Assembly (NCBI RefSeq): GCF_003933745.1
Contig: NZ_RSEB01000008.1
Coordinates: 1 to 64,000, forward strand
Origin: Glycomyces terrestris
Lineage (GTDB): Bacteria > Actinomycetota > Actinomycetes > Mycobacteriales > Micromonosporaceae
Reading direction: 5' to 3'
DNA: 64,000 nt
Shown here: positions 1 to 8,595 of the stretch, in pieces
Layout: every line of letters begins with the position of its first letter
Position numbering within the stretch: the first letter of the stretch is position 1
Program-made: the position numbers and the translations under genes
The notes under the pieces: model-generated
What the model was told of the DNA's origin: nothing
The model's input: only the letters and a program-made list of their open reading frames with translations
Database searches by the model: none

Positions 1-83
<83 letters not shown>

Positions 84-222
84 GTTCAGCGGGCGATCGG
101 TGGCCGTTCGGGGGAGGGCAAAGGCCCTGTTGAGGCAGGGAACGAGGCGGTTTGGTCACACTCCCGTGTGTCGAGGGGTTCCGGGCTCGGAATCAGGGGC
201 CTCGGCTGTCTACACTCGCGCA

Positions 223-1071
223 ATGGAGAAACACCGTTCTTCACCTGACCAGGTGACCGCGACCCGGTCGCCCGGTCGCCGCACGTACCTCATGTGCCGC
301 CCCGCCTACTACGCGGTGGAGTACGCCATCAACCCGTGGATGGACACCACCGCCCCCGTCGACGCCGCACTCGCCTGCGCCCAGTGGGAAGAGCTCGCCG
401 ACATCTACACCGGCCTCGGCCACGAGGTCCTCCGCCTCGAACCCGAGCCCGGCCTGCCCGACATGGTCTACGCCGCCAACGGCGCCTTCGTCGTCGACGG
501 CATCGCCTACGGCGCGAGCTTCCGCCACCCCGAGCGCCGGCCCGAGGCCGACGCCCACGAGAAGTGGTACCGCACCTCCGGCTGGGCCTTCGCCGAACCC
601 GAGCACATCAACGAAGGCGAAGGCGACTTCACCTACCTGCCCGGCCGCGGCCTGATCCTCGCCGGCTGGGGCTTCCGCACCGACGCCCGCGCCCACGCCG
701 AGGCCGCCGACGTGTTCGGCCGCCAGGTCGTCTCGCTGCGCCTGGTCGACCCCCGCTACTACCACCTCGACACCGCCCTCGCCCCCCTCGACGACGACAA
801 CATCGCCTACTTCCCCGAAGCCTTCGCCCCCGGCAGCCGCCTGCTCCTCGAGCGGCTCTTCCCCGACGCCGTCATCGCCGACGCCGAGGACGCCGCCGGA
901 TTCGGCCTCAACTTCGTCTCCGACGGCCGCAACGTCGTCGTCAACGCCGAAGCCGAAGGCATGGCCCGCAAGCTCCGCGACGCCGGGTACGAACCCGTCC
1001 CCGTCGACCTCTCCGAACTCAAGAAGGGCGGCGGCTCCGTCAAGTGCTGCACCGCCGAACTCCGGCGCTGA
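223..1071 (+). CDS. ddaH: Dimethylargininase / amidinotransferase-fold guanidino hydrolase
   Basis: A 282-residue protein of the guanidino-group modifying family (penta-alpha/beta propeller), which in actinomycetes hydrolyses methylated arginine or arginine-like substrates. Visible family landmarks are MCRPAYYAVEYAINPWM near the start, the acidic segment NEGEGDF, the histidine in YYHLDTAL, and a C-terminal GGGSVKCC segment that supplies the catalytic cysteine. The open frame runs further upstream to position 100, but that part has no family resemblance. The ATG at 223 gives the normal family length. It stands alone and converges on the next gene with a strong hairpin between. Substrate (dimethylarginine or arginine) is not resolved by sequence. 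Confidence 0.8.
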   Translation: MEKHRSSPDQVTATRSPGRRTYLMCRPAYYAVEYAINPWMDTTAPVDAALACAQWEELADIYTGLGHEVLRLEPEPGLPDMVYAANGAFVVDGIAYGASFRHPERRPEADAHEKWYRTSGWAFAEPEHINEGEGDFTYLPGRGLILAGWGFRTDARAHAEAADVFGRQVVSLRLVDPRYYHLDTALAPLDDDNIAYFPEAFAPGSRLLLERLFPDAVIADAEDAAGFGLNFVSDGRNVVVNAEAEGMARKLRDAGYEPVPVDLSELKKGGGSVKCCTAELRR

Positions 1072-1119
1072 CACCCCCGGGCCGGGCCTGAACCGGCCCG
1101 GAACCGCAAGACCCGCAAC

Positions 1120-1150
1120 GGGGCCGGTGCGACGATGTCGCACCGGCCCC
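1120..1150. terminator. Bidirectional hairpin terminator
   Basis: A perfect 14-bp inverted repeat (1120-1133 with 1137-1150) with a 3-nt loop lies between the convergent gene ends at 1071 and 1256. There is no long T run, as is common in this GC range. Confidence 0.7.
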
Positions 1151-1255
1151 GTTCATCCGCGAGGGTGCGGGCCGCGTCCTGCCACGGCAGGCGTCCAACC
1201 GCCGCCGCGGCCCGCACCCTGGTCTCATGCCGGGCCGCGCGGGCCCGGGGCGCCG

Positions 1256-1999
1256 TCAGGCGGCGGCCAGCTTGGGCGCCGGGCCCAGCGGCAGCGGGCT
1301 CGGCACCGGAGGAAGCGTCGCAGGGCGGCGCGGCTCGGACGAGGCGCACGCCGACCGCGGGGCCGGCACGTGGCCGTGCGGGACGTCGACCGCCGCGACC
1401 AGCGGCCGCACCAGGCGCACCGTCTCGTCCATGCGCAGCGGGCTCGACGGGAAGACCTCCTCGAACGCCGGCGCCGGGACCACCGGGAAGACCCCGCTGG
1501 GGGACAGCAGCGGGTTCACGCGCTGCGACCGCGGCTTCCCGGCCGGGCCGGCCGTCGCCTTCGGGCGGCGGAACGCGCGCGCGAGCAGGGCGTCCACCCG
1601 CCACACCCGCTTCGCGTGCGTCGCCGGGAGCCAGAAGTGCCAGCGGCGCGGCTCGGTCGCGTGCGGGCCCTCCAGGACCGTGAAGTTGAGCTCGACGCCC
1701 GGACCCGCCGGGTCGGCCGACCACCGGAGGTTCTCGATCGCCGCCACCGGTGCGTCGAGGCACAGCCGGACCCGGCCGAGCAGCCGCGACTGGCGGGTCA
1801 CCACCAGGCGCTGGCCGGTGAGCATGAGGACGTGGTCGCCGCTGCCGAGGCCGTCGGAGCCGACGCAGCGGCTCAGCAGCGACACCTGGTCGCCGGCCCC
1901 GATGTTGCGGCGAAGGAGCGGGACGTGCCGGGCCAGTGCCGTCGTGGTCAGTCCGGCCTCGGCCGAACACGCCAGCATGCTGCGTGAGAAGAGATCCAT
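1256..1999 (-). CDS. Conserved hypothetical protein, possible PH-like N-terminal domain
   Basis: A 247-residue soluble protein without a recognised family. The N-terminal 140 residues alternate hydrophobic strands (HVLMLTGQRLVVTRQSR, then a segment ending in LEGP) in a manner reminiscent of PH-like or membrane-trafficking beta domains. The C-terminal 90 residues are Pro/Ala/Arg rich and probably disordered. The ATG at 1999 is preceded by AGGTGGGG at a suitable distance. A GTG at 2014 is also in frame but would place that AGGTGGGG inside the coding sequence. Function unknown. Confidence 0.6.
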   Translation of the reverse strand: MDLFSRSMLACSAEAGLTTTALARHVPLLRRNIGAGDQVSLLSRCVGSDGLGSGDHVLMLTGQRLVVTRQSRLLGRVRLCLDAPVAAIENLRWSADPAGPGVELNFTVLEGPHATEPRRWHFWLPATHAKRVWRVDALLARAFRRPKATAGPAGKPRSQRVNPLLSPSGVFPVVPAPAFEEVFPSSPLRMDETVRLVRPLVAAVDVPHGHVPAPRSACASSEPRRPATLPPVPSPLPLGPAPKLAAA

Positions 2000-2260
2000 A
2001 TGCTTGTACCCCACCTAGATCCGTGAGCGCGTTGATCGCTCGGCGACGCGCTCTCGAAGGGGGTAACGGAAATCCGCATATGCAGGTTACGGCTGCGGGG
2101 TGGCCTTCCCCACATCTCACTCCTTCGGGCGAGCGGGGTTCACGGCCTCGACGGCCGAGACGCCGGGGAAAGCGGGGTTCCCGGCCCTGAGCGGCCGCGA
2201 CCCGCGGGCCGGATCGAGCGGCGGGCGCGGCACGAGGCCGCGCCTTCGCGGGGCCGAGTC

Positions 2261-2890
2261 TCAGTCCTCGTCGGTCGGAGTCGCTTGCGGCGCTTGGAGT
2301 TCGAGTTCCAGTTCGAGTTCGGGCGCGGGGTCGGTCCCGGCGCCGCGCTCCTCCCGGCTCCAGTCCCAGCCGGGGCCGCCCCATTCTCCGGGCCAGTCGC
2401 TCTCCCAATCGTCCTGCCAGTCGTCCCAGTCCGGCGCTGGCTCGCCGGTCGACTCCCCGGGGTCGCACGGCGGCTCCTCCTCGACCGGCACCAGCTTCGG
2501 CGGCTCGGACTGCTCGCCGCCCTCCTCCACGGGGTCCGACTCGACCGGCGGCCCGGGCTCGTCCGCGGGTTCGGGAAGCGGCTCGGCCTGCGGTTCGGCC
2601 GGCTCGGGGTCCACGCCCGCGCCAGGTTCGGCCAGGCCCTCGGGGAGCGGGTCGCCGCCGGCGAGGCCCTCGACGTCGCCGGGTTCGGCGGGCGGCTCCT
2701 CGCCCTCGATGATCACGGTCCCGGAGTCGATCTGGACCGGTTCGTCCGCTTCGCCGCCGGTGTAGAGCCCGCGGGTGAAGGTCCAGCCGAGCATCGCGAA
2801 GGACGCCACGGTCCCGGCGCTGACCCCGACCAGTGCGAACCAGATCCCCACCGGCCAGCGTCCCCCCAGGTCGCTGCCTCTGCCGCGCAC
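2261..2890 (-). CDS. Single-span membrane protein with acidic Pro/Glu-rich tail
   Basis: A 209-residue protein starting at a GTG preceded by GGAAGGAG. Residues ~12-37 form one transmembrane segment (GIWFALVGVSAGTVASFAML). The remainder is an extremely acidic, Pro/Glu-rich, low-complexity tail containing a Trp/Asp-rich stretch (DWDDWQDDWESDW). The base composition is ordinary for the window. It reads away from the dehydrogenase operon across a 193-bp divergent intergenic region. No known family; a cell-envelope or septum-associated role would be a guess. Confidence 0.6.
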   Translation of the reverse strand: MRGRGSDLGGRWPVGIWFALVGVSAGTVASFAMLGWTFTRGLYTGGEADEPVQIDSGTVIIEGEEPPAEPGDVEGLAGGDPLPEGLAEPGAGVDPEPAEPQAEPLPEPADEPGPPVESDPVEEGGEQSEPPKLVPVEEEPPCDPGESTGEPAPDWDDWQDDWESDWPGEWGGPGWDWSREERGAGTDPAPELELELELQAPQATPTDED

Positions 2891-3083
2891 TGCGCGCTCC
2901 TTCCCGCCACCCCCGTGCGACGAAACGGCCGTTCAGGGCCCATGATGTCGATGAATCGACGGTCCTCGGCTACTCAGTGTCAGACTTCAGTCCCGAATGG
3001 TAATCGGGTGATGGGTGTGACGCGCACCGCCCAGGACTTTGGGATGCTTGGATGTACCGGAATACGAATATGAGGAGGCATCA

Positions 3084-4238
3084 ATGGGCGACACACAGCG
3101 TCCAGCCAAGAAGGCGGCCAAGAGCCGTCCGAAACCCGCCTCGACGAACGAACCACAGTTCGTGCAGCTGCTCTCCCCGGAGGGCGGCCGAGTCAAGCAT
3201 CCCGACTACGACATCGACCTGACCGACGAGGAGTACCGCGGCCTCTACCGCGACCTCGTCATCACCCGCGAACTGGACGCGCAGGGCACCGCCCTCCAGC
3301 GCCAGGGCCAGCTCGGCCTGTGGCCGAGCCTCCTCGGCCAGGAGGCCGCCCAGATCGGCTCCGGCCGGGCCCTCAAGCCCCAGGACACCGTCTTCCCGGC
3401 GTACCGGGAGCTCGGCGTCCAGTGGTGCCGGGGCATCGACCTGATCTCGGCGTTCGCGCTCTTCCGCGGCACCGACCTCGGCGGCCGCGACACGGTCGCC
3501 GACCGCTTCAACATGTACGCGATCGTCATCGCCTCGCAGACCCTCCACGCCGCCGGGTACGCCATGGGCGTCGCCATGGACGGCGCGGTCGGCACCGAGG
3601 ACGGCGAGGCCGTCATCGTCTACCACGGCGACGGCGCGACCAGCGAGGGCGACTTCAACGAGGCGCTCGTGTGGGCCGGGGTGTTCAACTCCCCGCTGGT
3701 GTTCTTCTGCCAGAACAACCAGTACGCGATCTCGGAGACCAACGCGCGCCAGTTCCGACTCCCGCCGTACCGCCGCGCCGAGGGCTTCGGCGTGCCCGGG
3801 ATCTTCGTGGACGGCAACGACGTCCTCGCGACCTACGCGGTCACCCGGGACGCGCTCGACCGCGCCCGCCGCGGCGAGGGCCCCAGCCTCATCGAGGCCT
3901 ACACCTACCGCATGCAGCCGCACACCACGTCCGACGACGCCACCCGCTACCGCGACGAGGCCGAGCTGGACTTCTGGCGGGCCAAGGACCCGATCGTCCG
4001 CTACCGCAAGTGGCTGGCGGCCGAGGGCCTGGCCGACGAGGCGTACTTCGCCGAGATCGACACCGAGGCCGGCGAGCAGGTCCGGGCGCTCCGCGCCCGC
4101 GTCATGGCGCTGACCGACCCCGAGGTGACCGAGATGTTCGACAACGTGTACGCCGAGATGCCCGCCGGCATCGCGGCCCAGCGCGCGGAGGCGGTCGAGT
4201 TGCAGGCCTCCCTCGAAGACGGGAGCGACCCCCGATGA
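3084..4238 (+). CDS. pdhA: 2-oxoacid (pyruvate / branched-chain) dehydrogenase E1 component, alpha subunit
   Basis: A 384-residue thiamine-diphosphate-dependent alpha subunit of the heterotetrameric E1 enzyme. It decarboxylates a 2-oxoacid and passes the acyl group to the lipoyl arm of E2. The TPP-binding motif is intact: GDG at ~182-184 followed by NN at ~211-212. The segment RMQPHTTSDDATRYR carries the conserved loop. The start is set by AGGAGG at 3073-3078, six bases before the ATG; an upstream in-frame ATG at 3039 lacks this. It is first in a three-gene operon and its stop overlaps the next start. Branched-chain oxoacid dehydrogenase is as likely as pyruvate dehydrogenase; no E3 gene is in the window. 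Confidence 0.92.
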   Translation: MGDTQRPAKKAAKSRPKPASTNEPQFVQLLSPEGGRVKHPDYDIDLTDEEYRGLYRDLVITRELDAQGTALQRQGQLGLWPSLLGQEAAQIGSGRALKPQDTVFPAYRELGVQWCRGIDLISAFALFRGTDLGGRDTVADRFNMYAIVIASQTLHAAGYAMGVAMDGAVGTEDGEAVIVYHGDGATSEGDFNEALVWAGVFNSPLVFFCQNNQYAISETNARQFRLPPYRRAEGFGVPGIFVDGNDVLATYAVTRDALDRARRGEGPSLIEAYTYRMQPHTTSDDATRYRDEAELDFWRAKDPIVRYRKWLAAEGLADEAYFAEIDTEAGEQVRALRARVMALTDPEVTEMFDNVYAEMPAGIAAQRAEAVELQASLEDGSDPR

Positions 4239-5209
4239 CGACGATGTCCATGATCAAGGGCCTCAACGAGGGGCTCCGCCGCGTCCTCGAGGACCAGCCC
4301 AAGTCGCTGGTCATGGGTGAGGACGTGGGCCGCCTCGGCGGCGTCTTCCGCGTCACCGACGGCCTCCAGAAGGACTTCGGCGCCGACCGCATCATCGACA
4401 CCCCGCTCGCCGAGTCCGGGATCATCGGCACCGCGATCGGCCTGGCCATGCGCGGCTACCGGCCGATCTGCGAGATCCAGTTCGACGGCTTCGTCTACCC
4501 CGCGTTCGACCAGCTCGTCTCGCAGCTCGCGAAGATCCCCAACCGCTCCGGCGGGCGCGTGCGCCTGCCCGTCGTCGTCCGCATCCCCTACGGCGGCGGC
4601 ATCGGCGCGATCGAGCACCACTCCGAGTCCCCCGAGGCGTACTTCGCGCACACCGCGGGCCTGAAGGTCGTCACCTGCTCCAACCCCGCCGACGCCTACT
4701 GGATGATCCAGCAGGCCGCCGCCGGGGACGACCCGGTGGTCTTCTTCGAGCCCAAGCGCCGCTACCACGCCAAGGGCGAGGTCGACACCGAGAACCCCGG
4801 GCTCGGCCTGTACCGGGCCCGCACCCTCCGCGAGGGCCGCACCGCGACGCTCATCGCCTACGGCCCCACCGTGGACGTGGCCGAGAACGCCGCCAAGGCC
4901 GCCGCCGAGGAGGGCCTCGACCTCGAGGTCGTCGACCTGCGGTCGCTGTCCCCGATCGACTGGGAGCCGCTGTTCGCGTCGGTCCGCAAGACCGGCCGGG
5001 CCGTCGTCGTCCACGAGGCGCCCGGGAACGTCGGCATCGGCGCGGAGGTCGCCGCCCGCCTCACCGAGGAGTGCTTCTACTCCCTCGAGGCGCCCGTCCT
5101 GCGGGTGACCGGCTATGACGTCCCTTATCCGGCGAGCCGCCTCGAAGACGACTACCTTCCGAACCTGGACCGCGTGCTCGACGCCGTCGACCGGTCCCTC
5201 GAGCACTGA
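4235..5209 (+). CDS. 2-oxoacid dehydrogenase E1 component, beta subunit
   Basis: A 324-residue beta subunit pairing with the preceding alpha subunit. The N-terminal pyrimidine-binding transketolase domain carries MGEDVGRLGGVFRVTDGL and the conserved TPLAESGIIGTAIGLAMRG segment. The C-terminal transketolase domain ends near residue 320. The ATG overlaps the alpha-subunit stop (ATGA), so the two subunits are probably translationally coupled, as expected for a fixed-stoichiometry complex. Only ten bases separate its stop from the E2 start. Confidence 0.92.
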   Translation: MTTMSMIKGLNEGLRRVLEDQPKSLVMGEDVGRLGGVFRVTDGLQKDFGADRIIDTPLAESGIIGTAIGLAMRGYRPICEIQFDGFVYPAFDQLVSQLAKIPNRSGGRVRLPVVVRIPYGGGIGAIEHHSESPEAYFAHTAGLKVVTCSNPADAYWMIQQAAAGDDPVVFFEPKRRYHAKGEVDTENPGLGLYRARTLREGRTATLIAYGPTVDVAENAAKAAAEEGLDLEVVDLRSLSPIDWEPLFASVRKTGRAVVVHEAPGNVGIGAEVAARLTEECFYSLEAPVLRVTGYDVPYPASRLEDDYLPNLDRVLDAVDRSLEH

Positions 5210-5219
5210 GGAGGAGCAC

Positions 5220-6557
5220 ATGGGACAGAAGATCACGTTCAACCTGCCCGACCTCGGCGAGGGGCTCACCGAGGGCGAGGTCGCGGCCTGGCTCGTCGAG
5301 CCCGGCGGCGAGGTGAAGCTCAACCAGCCGTTCGTCGAGGTCGAGACCGCGAAGGCCCTCGTCGAGGTCCCCAGCCCGTACGACGGGGTGCTCGCCGAGC
5401 ACCACGCCGAGGCCGGCACCACGGTCGACGTCGGCAAGCCGCTCGCCACCTTCGAGGTCGAGGGCGCCGACGCCCCCGCCCCGCAGAAGGAGGAGCGCAC
5501 GCCGAACCTCGTCGGCTACGGCGCCCGCGAGGCCAGCTCCAAGCGCCGCCGGCGCAAGGGCGCGGCCCCCGCGGCCCCCGCCGCCGAGGCGCCGCAGTCG
5601 CTCGCCCCGGTGACCCCGCCGTCGGTGATCACGCCGGTCACGCCGCCCCCGGCTCCCGCGGCTCCGGCCGCGCCGGCGCCCGCCGGCCCGGTGCTCGCCA
5701 AGCCGCCGGTCCGCAAGCTCGCCAAGGACCTCGGCGTCGACCTCGCCTCGGTCGTGCCGACCGGTCCGAACGGGACGGTCTCGCGCGCCGACGTCGAGGC
5801 GGCCGTCGGGGCCCCGGCCGCCGCGGCCGCGCCGCCGCGTGCCACCGCGACCGGCCAGGACCAGCGCATCCCCATCAAGGGCGTGCGCAAGCTGACCGCG
5901 CAGAACATGGTCGCGTCGGCGTTCACCGCGCCGCACGCCACCGTGTTCCTCACCTGCGACGTCACCGGCATGATGGCGACCGTCAAGGAGTTCAAGGCGC
6001 GCAAGGAGTTCGCCGACGTCAAGGTCACGCCGCTGCTGTTCGTCGCCAAGGCGGTCCTCCTGGCCGCCCGCCGCCACCCGATGATCAACGCCCAGTGGGA
6101 CGAGGCCGCCCAGGAGATCGTCGTCAAGCACGACGTGAACCTCGGCATCGCCGCCGCCACCCCGCGCGGCCTGGTCGTCCCGAACGTCAAGGCCGCCCAG
6201 GACCTGAGCCTGGTCGAGCTGGCCGAGGCCCTCACCTCGCTGGCCCGCACCGCCCGGGACGGGAAGACCACGCCGGCCGACATGGCCGGCGGGACGATCT
6301 CGATCACGAACGTGGGCGTCTTCGGCATCGACACCGGCACCCCGATCCTGCCGCCCGGCGAGTCGGCGATCCTCGTGTTCGGCGCGGTCCGGCCGCAGCC
6401 GTGGGTCCACGAGGGCGAGATCGCCGTGCGCCAGGTGACGACGCTCGGGCTGTCGTTCGACCACCGGCTCATCGACGGGGAGCTCGGCTCGCAGTTCCTC
6501 GCCGACGTCGGGGCGTTCCTGGCGCACCCTGGGGAAACGCTGCTCGCCTGGACGTGA
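5220..6557 (+). CDS. Dihydrolipoamide acyltransferase (E2) of the 2-oxoacid dehydrogenase complex
   Basis: A 445-residue E2 core subunit. It has one lipoyl domain (residues 1-80) with the lipoyl-lysine K45 in VETAKALVEV, a long Ala/Pro linker (~100-160), a peripheral-subunit-binding domain (~162-198, RKLAKDLGVDL...GPNGTVSRADVE), and the catalytic acyltransferase domain ending with SFDHRLIDG. That ending is a conservative variant of the usual DHRxxDG active-site motif. GGAGGAG just upstream fixes the ATG. The complex would form acetyl-CoA or branched-chain acyl-CoAs; the latter would fit with the valine dehydrogenase at 17 kb. Confidence 0.92.
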   Translation: MGQKITFNLPDLGEGLTEGEVAAWLVEPGGEVKLNQPFVEVETAKALVEVPSPYDGVLAEHHAEAGTTVDVGKPLATFEVEGADAPAPQKEERTPNLVGYGAREASSKRRRRKGAAPAAPAAEAPQSLAPVTPPSVITPVTPPPAPAAPAAPAPAGPVLAKPPVRKLAKDLGVDLASVVPTGPNGTVSRADVEAAVGAPAAAAAPPRATATGQDQRIPIKGVRKLTAQNMVASAFTAPHATVFLTCDVTGMMATVKEFKARKEFADVKVTPLLFVAKAVLLAARRHPMINAQWDEAAQEIVVKHDVNLGIAAATPRGLVVPNVKAAQDLSLVELAEALTSLARTARDGKTTPADMAGGTISITNVGVFGIDTGTPILPPGESAILVFGAVRPQPWVHEGEIAVRQVTTLGLSFDHRLIDGELGSQFLADVGAFLAHPGETLLAWT

Positions 6558-6601
6558 TCAAGCGCACCAGCGAATCGTTGGCGGATCTTCCCGTTCGGTG
6601 T

Positions 6602-6848
6602 TGTAATTGAGGCACGGAAACAACGAGGAAACATAACTTCGAAGTTTCCGCGTCTCGATTCCCGAGGGAGCTCGCAAGCCGCGAACCCCAAGGGGCACAG
6701 GGACCGCGAACTTTATCTCCTCCCATTGGTGTGGACGACAGCGCCGAGTCGCCACACTGCGGAGACCCTCTCCAGGGGGTTCTCACACCGGCCGGGCGCC
6801 GCGATTGCCATGAGGGGTGGGCAACCGCTGGCGCCCGGCCTTTTCTCT
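6602..6848 (+). ncRNA. Candidate small RNA or attenuated leader ending in an intrinsic terminator
   Basis: The 440-bp gap after the E2 gene holds no convincing protein gene but does have transcript-like signals. A promoter-like TTGGCG (6578-6583), 18 bp, TGTAAT (6602-6607) is followed by an unusually AT-rich stretch with the palindrome AACTTCGAAGTT (6635-6646). About 230 nt downstream is a strong hairpin followed by TTTTCTCT. This could be a free small RNA or a regulatory leader that sometimes reads through into the gene at 6998. I do not recognise a known RNA family. Confidence 0.3.
6790..6848 (+). terminator. Intrinsic terminator with T run
   Basis: Perfect 11-bp stem (6790-6800 with 6830-6840), 29-nt loop, then TTTTCTCT. 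The T run points to rightward transcription and places the end about 150 bp before the next gene. Confidence 0.7.
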
Positions 6849-6997
6849 GCCCTCCGGGCGGTCCACCCTCCTTTCTCCACCGCCGCACCGCCTGCGTGTT
6901 CAACCCTGTCGAGTGAACGCTGGCGTCGCTGCGGTACCGTGTTGCCGTCTGGCGTGCCCCCAAGACGCCAGGCCGGAAGCAGCATTGAGGAGCAGCC

Positions 6998-8401
6998 GTG
7001 ACCTCCGAGCAAGGCAACCCGCCCGCAAAGGGCGAGGCCCCTGACGACCAGAGCGCAGCCGACCAGGCCGGTGCCGAGAGCGGCGCCGCCGAGGCCCCGG
7101 CCGCGGAGAGCGGGGCCGCCGAGCAGGCCGCGAGCGCTCCCGAGGCCGACGCCCCGGCGCCGGACGCGGGCCCCGCCGAGCCGGAGCGCCCCGCCGCGGA
7201 GGCCGCCCCCGCGGCCGAGGAGGCCCCGGCGCCCGCCGCCGAGCCCGCGCCCGCGCCGACGGTCGACGACGGCGCGACCGAGTCGGTCCCCGCCGCGGCC
7301 CTCGCCGACGCGGACGTGCCGCCCGCCCCCGCCGCGGAGCCGGCCCCCGAGCCCCCGGCCGCCGCCGAGCCGCCGTCCGTCGACGACGGTGCGACGCAGG
7401 CGGTCCCGCGGGCGCTCGACGTCGACATCCCCGCCGCCCCCGCGCAGGTCCCGCCGCCCGCGTTCGAGGCGCCCGCGGTCCAGACGCCGCCCCCGGCGCC
7501 GCAGTTCGACGAGGACGGCACCCAGATCCTGCGCCTCGGCCCCTCGCAGCCGCAGCAGGCGCCCGCCGCGCCGCCCGCCCCCGCGCCGGACCCGGTCGAG
7601 GAGAGCACCCAGGTCCTGCCGCCGCAGGGCGTCTCGGGCTTCAACGCGCCCCCGCCGTACGGCGACCAGCCGCAGGCCGGGCCCTCGCCCGCGTCCCCCT
7701 CGGCCTGGCCCTCCCCGCCGCCGAACCCGCTCGCGAACCAGGTCCCGCCGGGCGCGGTGCCGCCGCCCCCGCCCGCGCAGCAGCCGTACCAGCAGCCGCA
7801 GCAGCCGGTCTACCAGCCGCCGGCGGCCCAGCAGCCCCCGCCGCAGCCGCCCGTGCACTCGGACGACACGCAGAAGCTCATCATCGGCGCGCACAACCCG
7901 TACAGCGAGCCGCCGGCGCCGCCGTCGGCGTACGGGTCGCCCGCGCAGCCGGCGCCGTCCCAGCCGCAGCAGGCCCCGCAGTACCCGCAGCCGGGCCTGG
8001 CGACCAGCTCGGTCCCGGCGGGCCAGTACCCGCCCGCGCCCGCCGCCGAGGGCGGCGGCCGCAAGAAGGGCCTGGTCCCGATCCTCGCGGTCGTGGGCGT
8101 CCTGGTCCTGCTCGGCGCCGCCGCGGCCGTCTACTTCCTGTTGTTCGCCGCGCCGAAGTTCGAGGAGGGCGGCTGCGTCCGCCACACCAGCGGCGACCAG
8201 GCCGAGGCGATCGAGTGCGCCGATGCCGTCGACGGCGAGGACTACGAGATCGTCGACAAGGTCGACGACGGCCAGGTCTGCGCCGACGCGGGCCGCGAGA
8301 CCCTCACCGTGGGCGAGGACGTCTACTGCCTCAGCCTCCTCGGCGCCCCCGAGGACGGCGAAGGCGGCGGCGAGGCCTCCGAATCACCGGCCGACGAGTA
8401 G
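6998..8401 (+). CDS. Ala/Pro-rich single-span membrane protein with C-terminal cysteine domain
   Basis: A 467-residue protein starting at GTG 6998 behind TTGAGGAG. Residues 1-350 are a long acidic Ala/Pro/Glu/Gln-rich, presumably cytoplasmic and disordered region with short recurring acidic motifs such as VDDGATQ and FDEDGTQ. Residues ~353-380 are a transmembrane helix, followed by an ~85-residue outer domain with four cysteines (GGC, IEC, QVC, VYC). The layout resembles actinobacterial LppU-like proteins and the gene at 12801-13799. The repeated DGTQ-type motifs could be phosphorylation or FHA-recognition sites, which is inference only. Confidence 0.7.
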   Translation: MTSEQGNPPAKGEAPDDQSAADQAGAESGAAEAPAAESGAAEQAASAPEADAPAPDAGPAEPERPAAEAAPAAEEAPAPAAEPAPAPTVDDGATESVPAAALADADVPPAPAAEPAPEPPAAAEPPSVDDGATQAVPRALDVDIPAAPAQVPPPAFEAPAVQTPPPAPQFDEDGTQILRLGPSQPQQAPAAPPAPAPDPVEESTQVLPPQGVSGFNAPPPYGDQPQAGPSPASPSAWPSPPPNPLANQVPPGAVPPPPPAQQPYQQPQQPVYQPPAAQQPPPQPPVHSDDTQKLIIGAHNPYSEPPAPPSAYGSPAQPAPSQPQQAPQYPQPGLATSSVPAGQYPPAPAAEGGGRKKGLVPILAVVGVLVLLGAAAAVYFLLFAAPKFEEGGCVRHTSGDQAEAIECADAVDGEDYEIVDKVDDGQVCADAGRETLTVGEDVYCLSLLGAPEDGEGGGEASESPADE

Positions 8402-8487
8402 GTCAGACCATCTGAAAAGCCGATATATGGCGATAAATCCGGCTTAAGGGACCCCTGGTTCAAAAATACCCCGGGGGTACGACATCG

Positions 8488-8523
8488 GCGCTGGGCCGGC
8501 GGGAGCTCCCGCCGGCCCAGCGC
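8488..8523. terminator. 36-bp perfect palindrome, hairpin terminator
   Basis: An uninterrupted 18+18-bp palindrome centred between 8505 and 8506, 87 bp after the stop at 8401 and 72 bp before the next start. As RNA it would form a long GC hairpin; there is no T run. Confidence 0.6.
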
Positions 8524-8595
8524 CGCATTGTGAGCCTCGTTCGCGAAGCGGCCGAGCGGGGCCGCGCGGGGGGCCGCGCGAGCTAGGCTCGCCCG

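Noticed and set aside
100-222. N-terminal extension of the dimethylargininase
   Set aside because: Open frame only; no resemblance to the family, near the artefactual contig end, and the ATG at 223 gives normal length.
6600-6850. Known riboswitch (cyclic di-AMP or cobalamin) in the gap before 6998
   Set aside because: None of the conserved core sequences of these classes could be found; left as an unnamed candidate RNA.
6961-6997. Signal-recognition-particle RNA, suggested by GGCCGGAAGCAGCA
   Set aside because: The GGAAG core lacks the flanking GGUCAGG and the pairing partner; the sequence is simply the leader of the gene at 6998.
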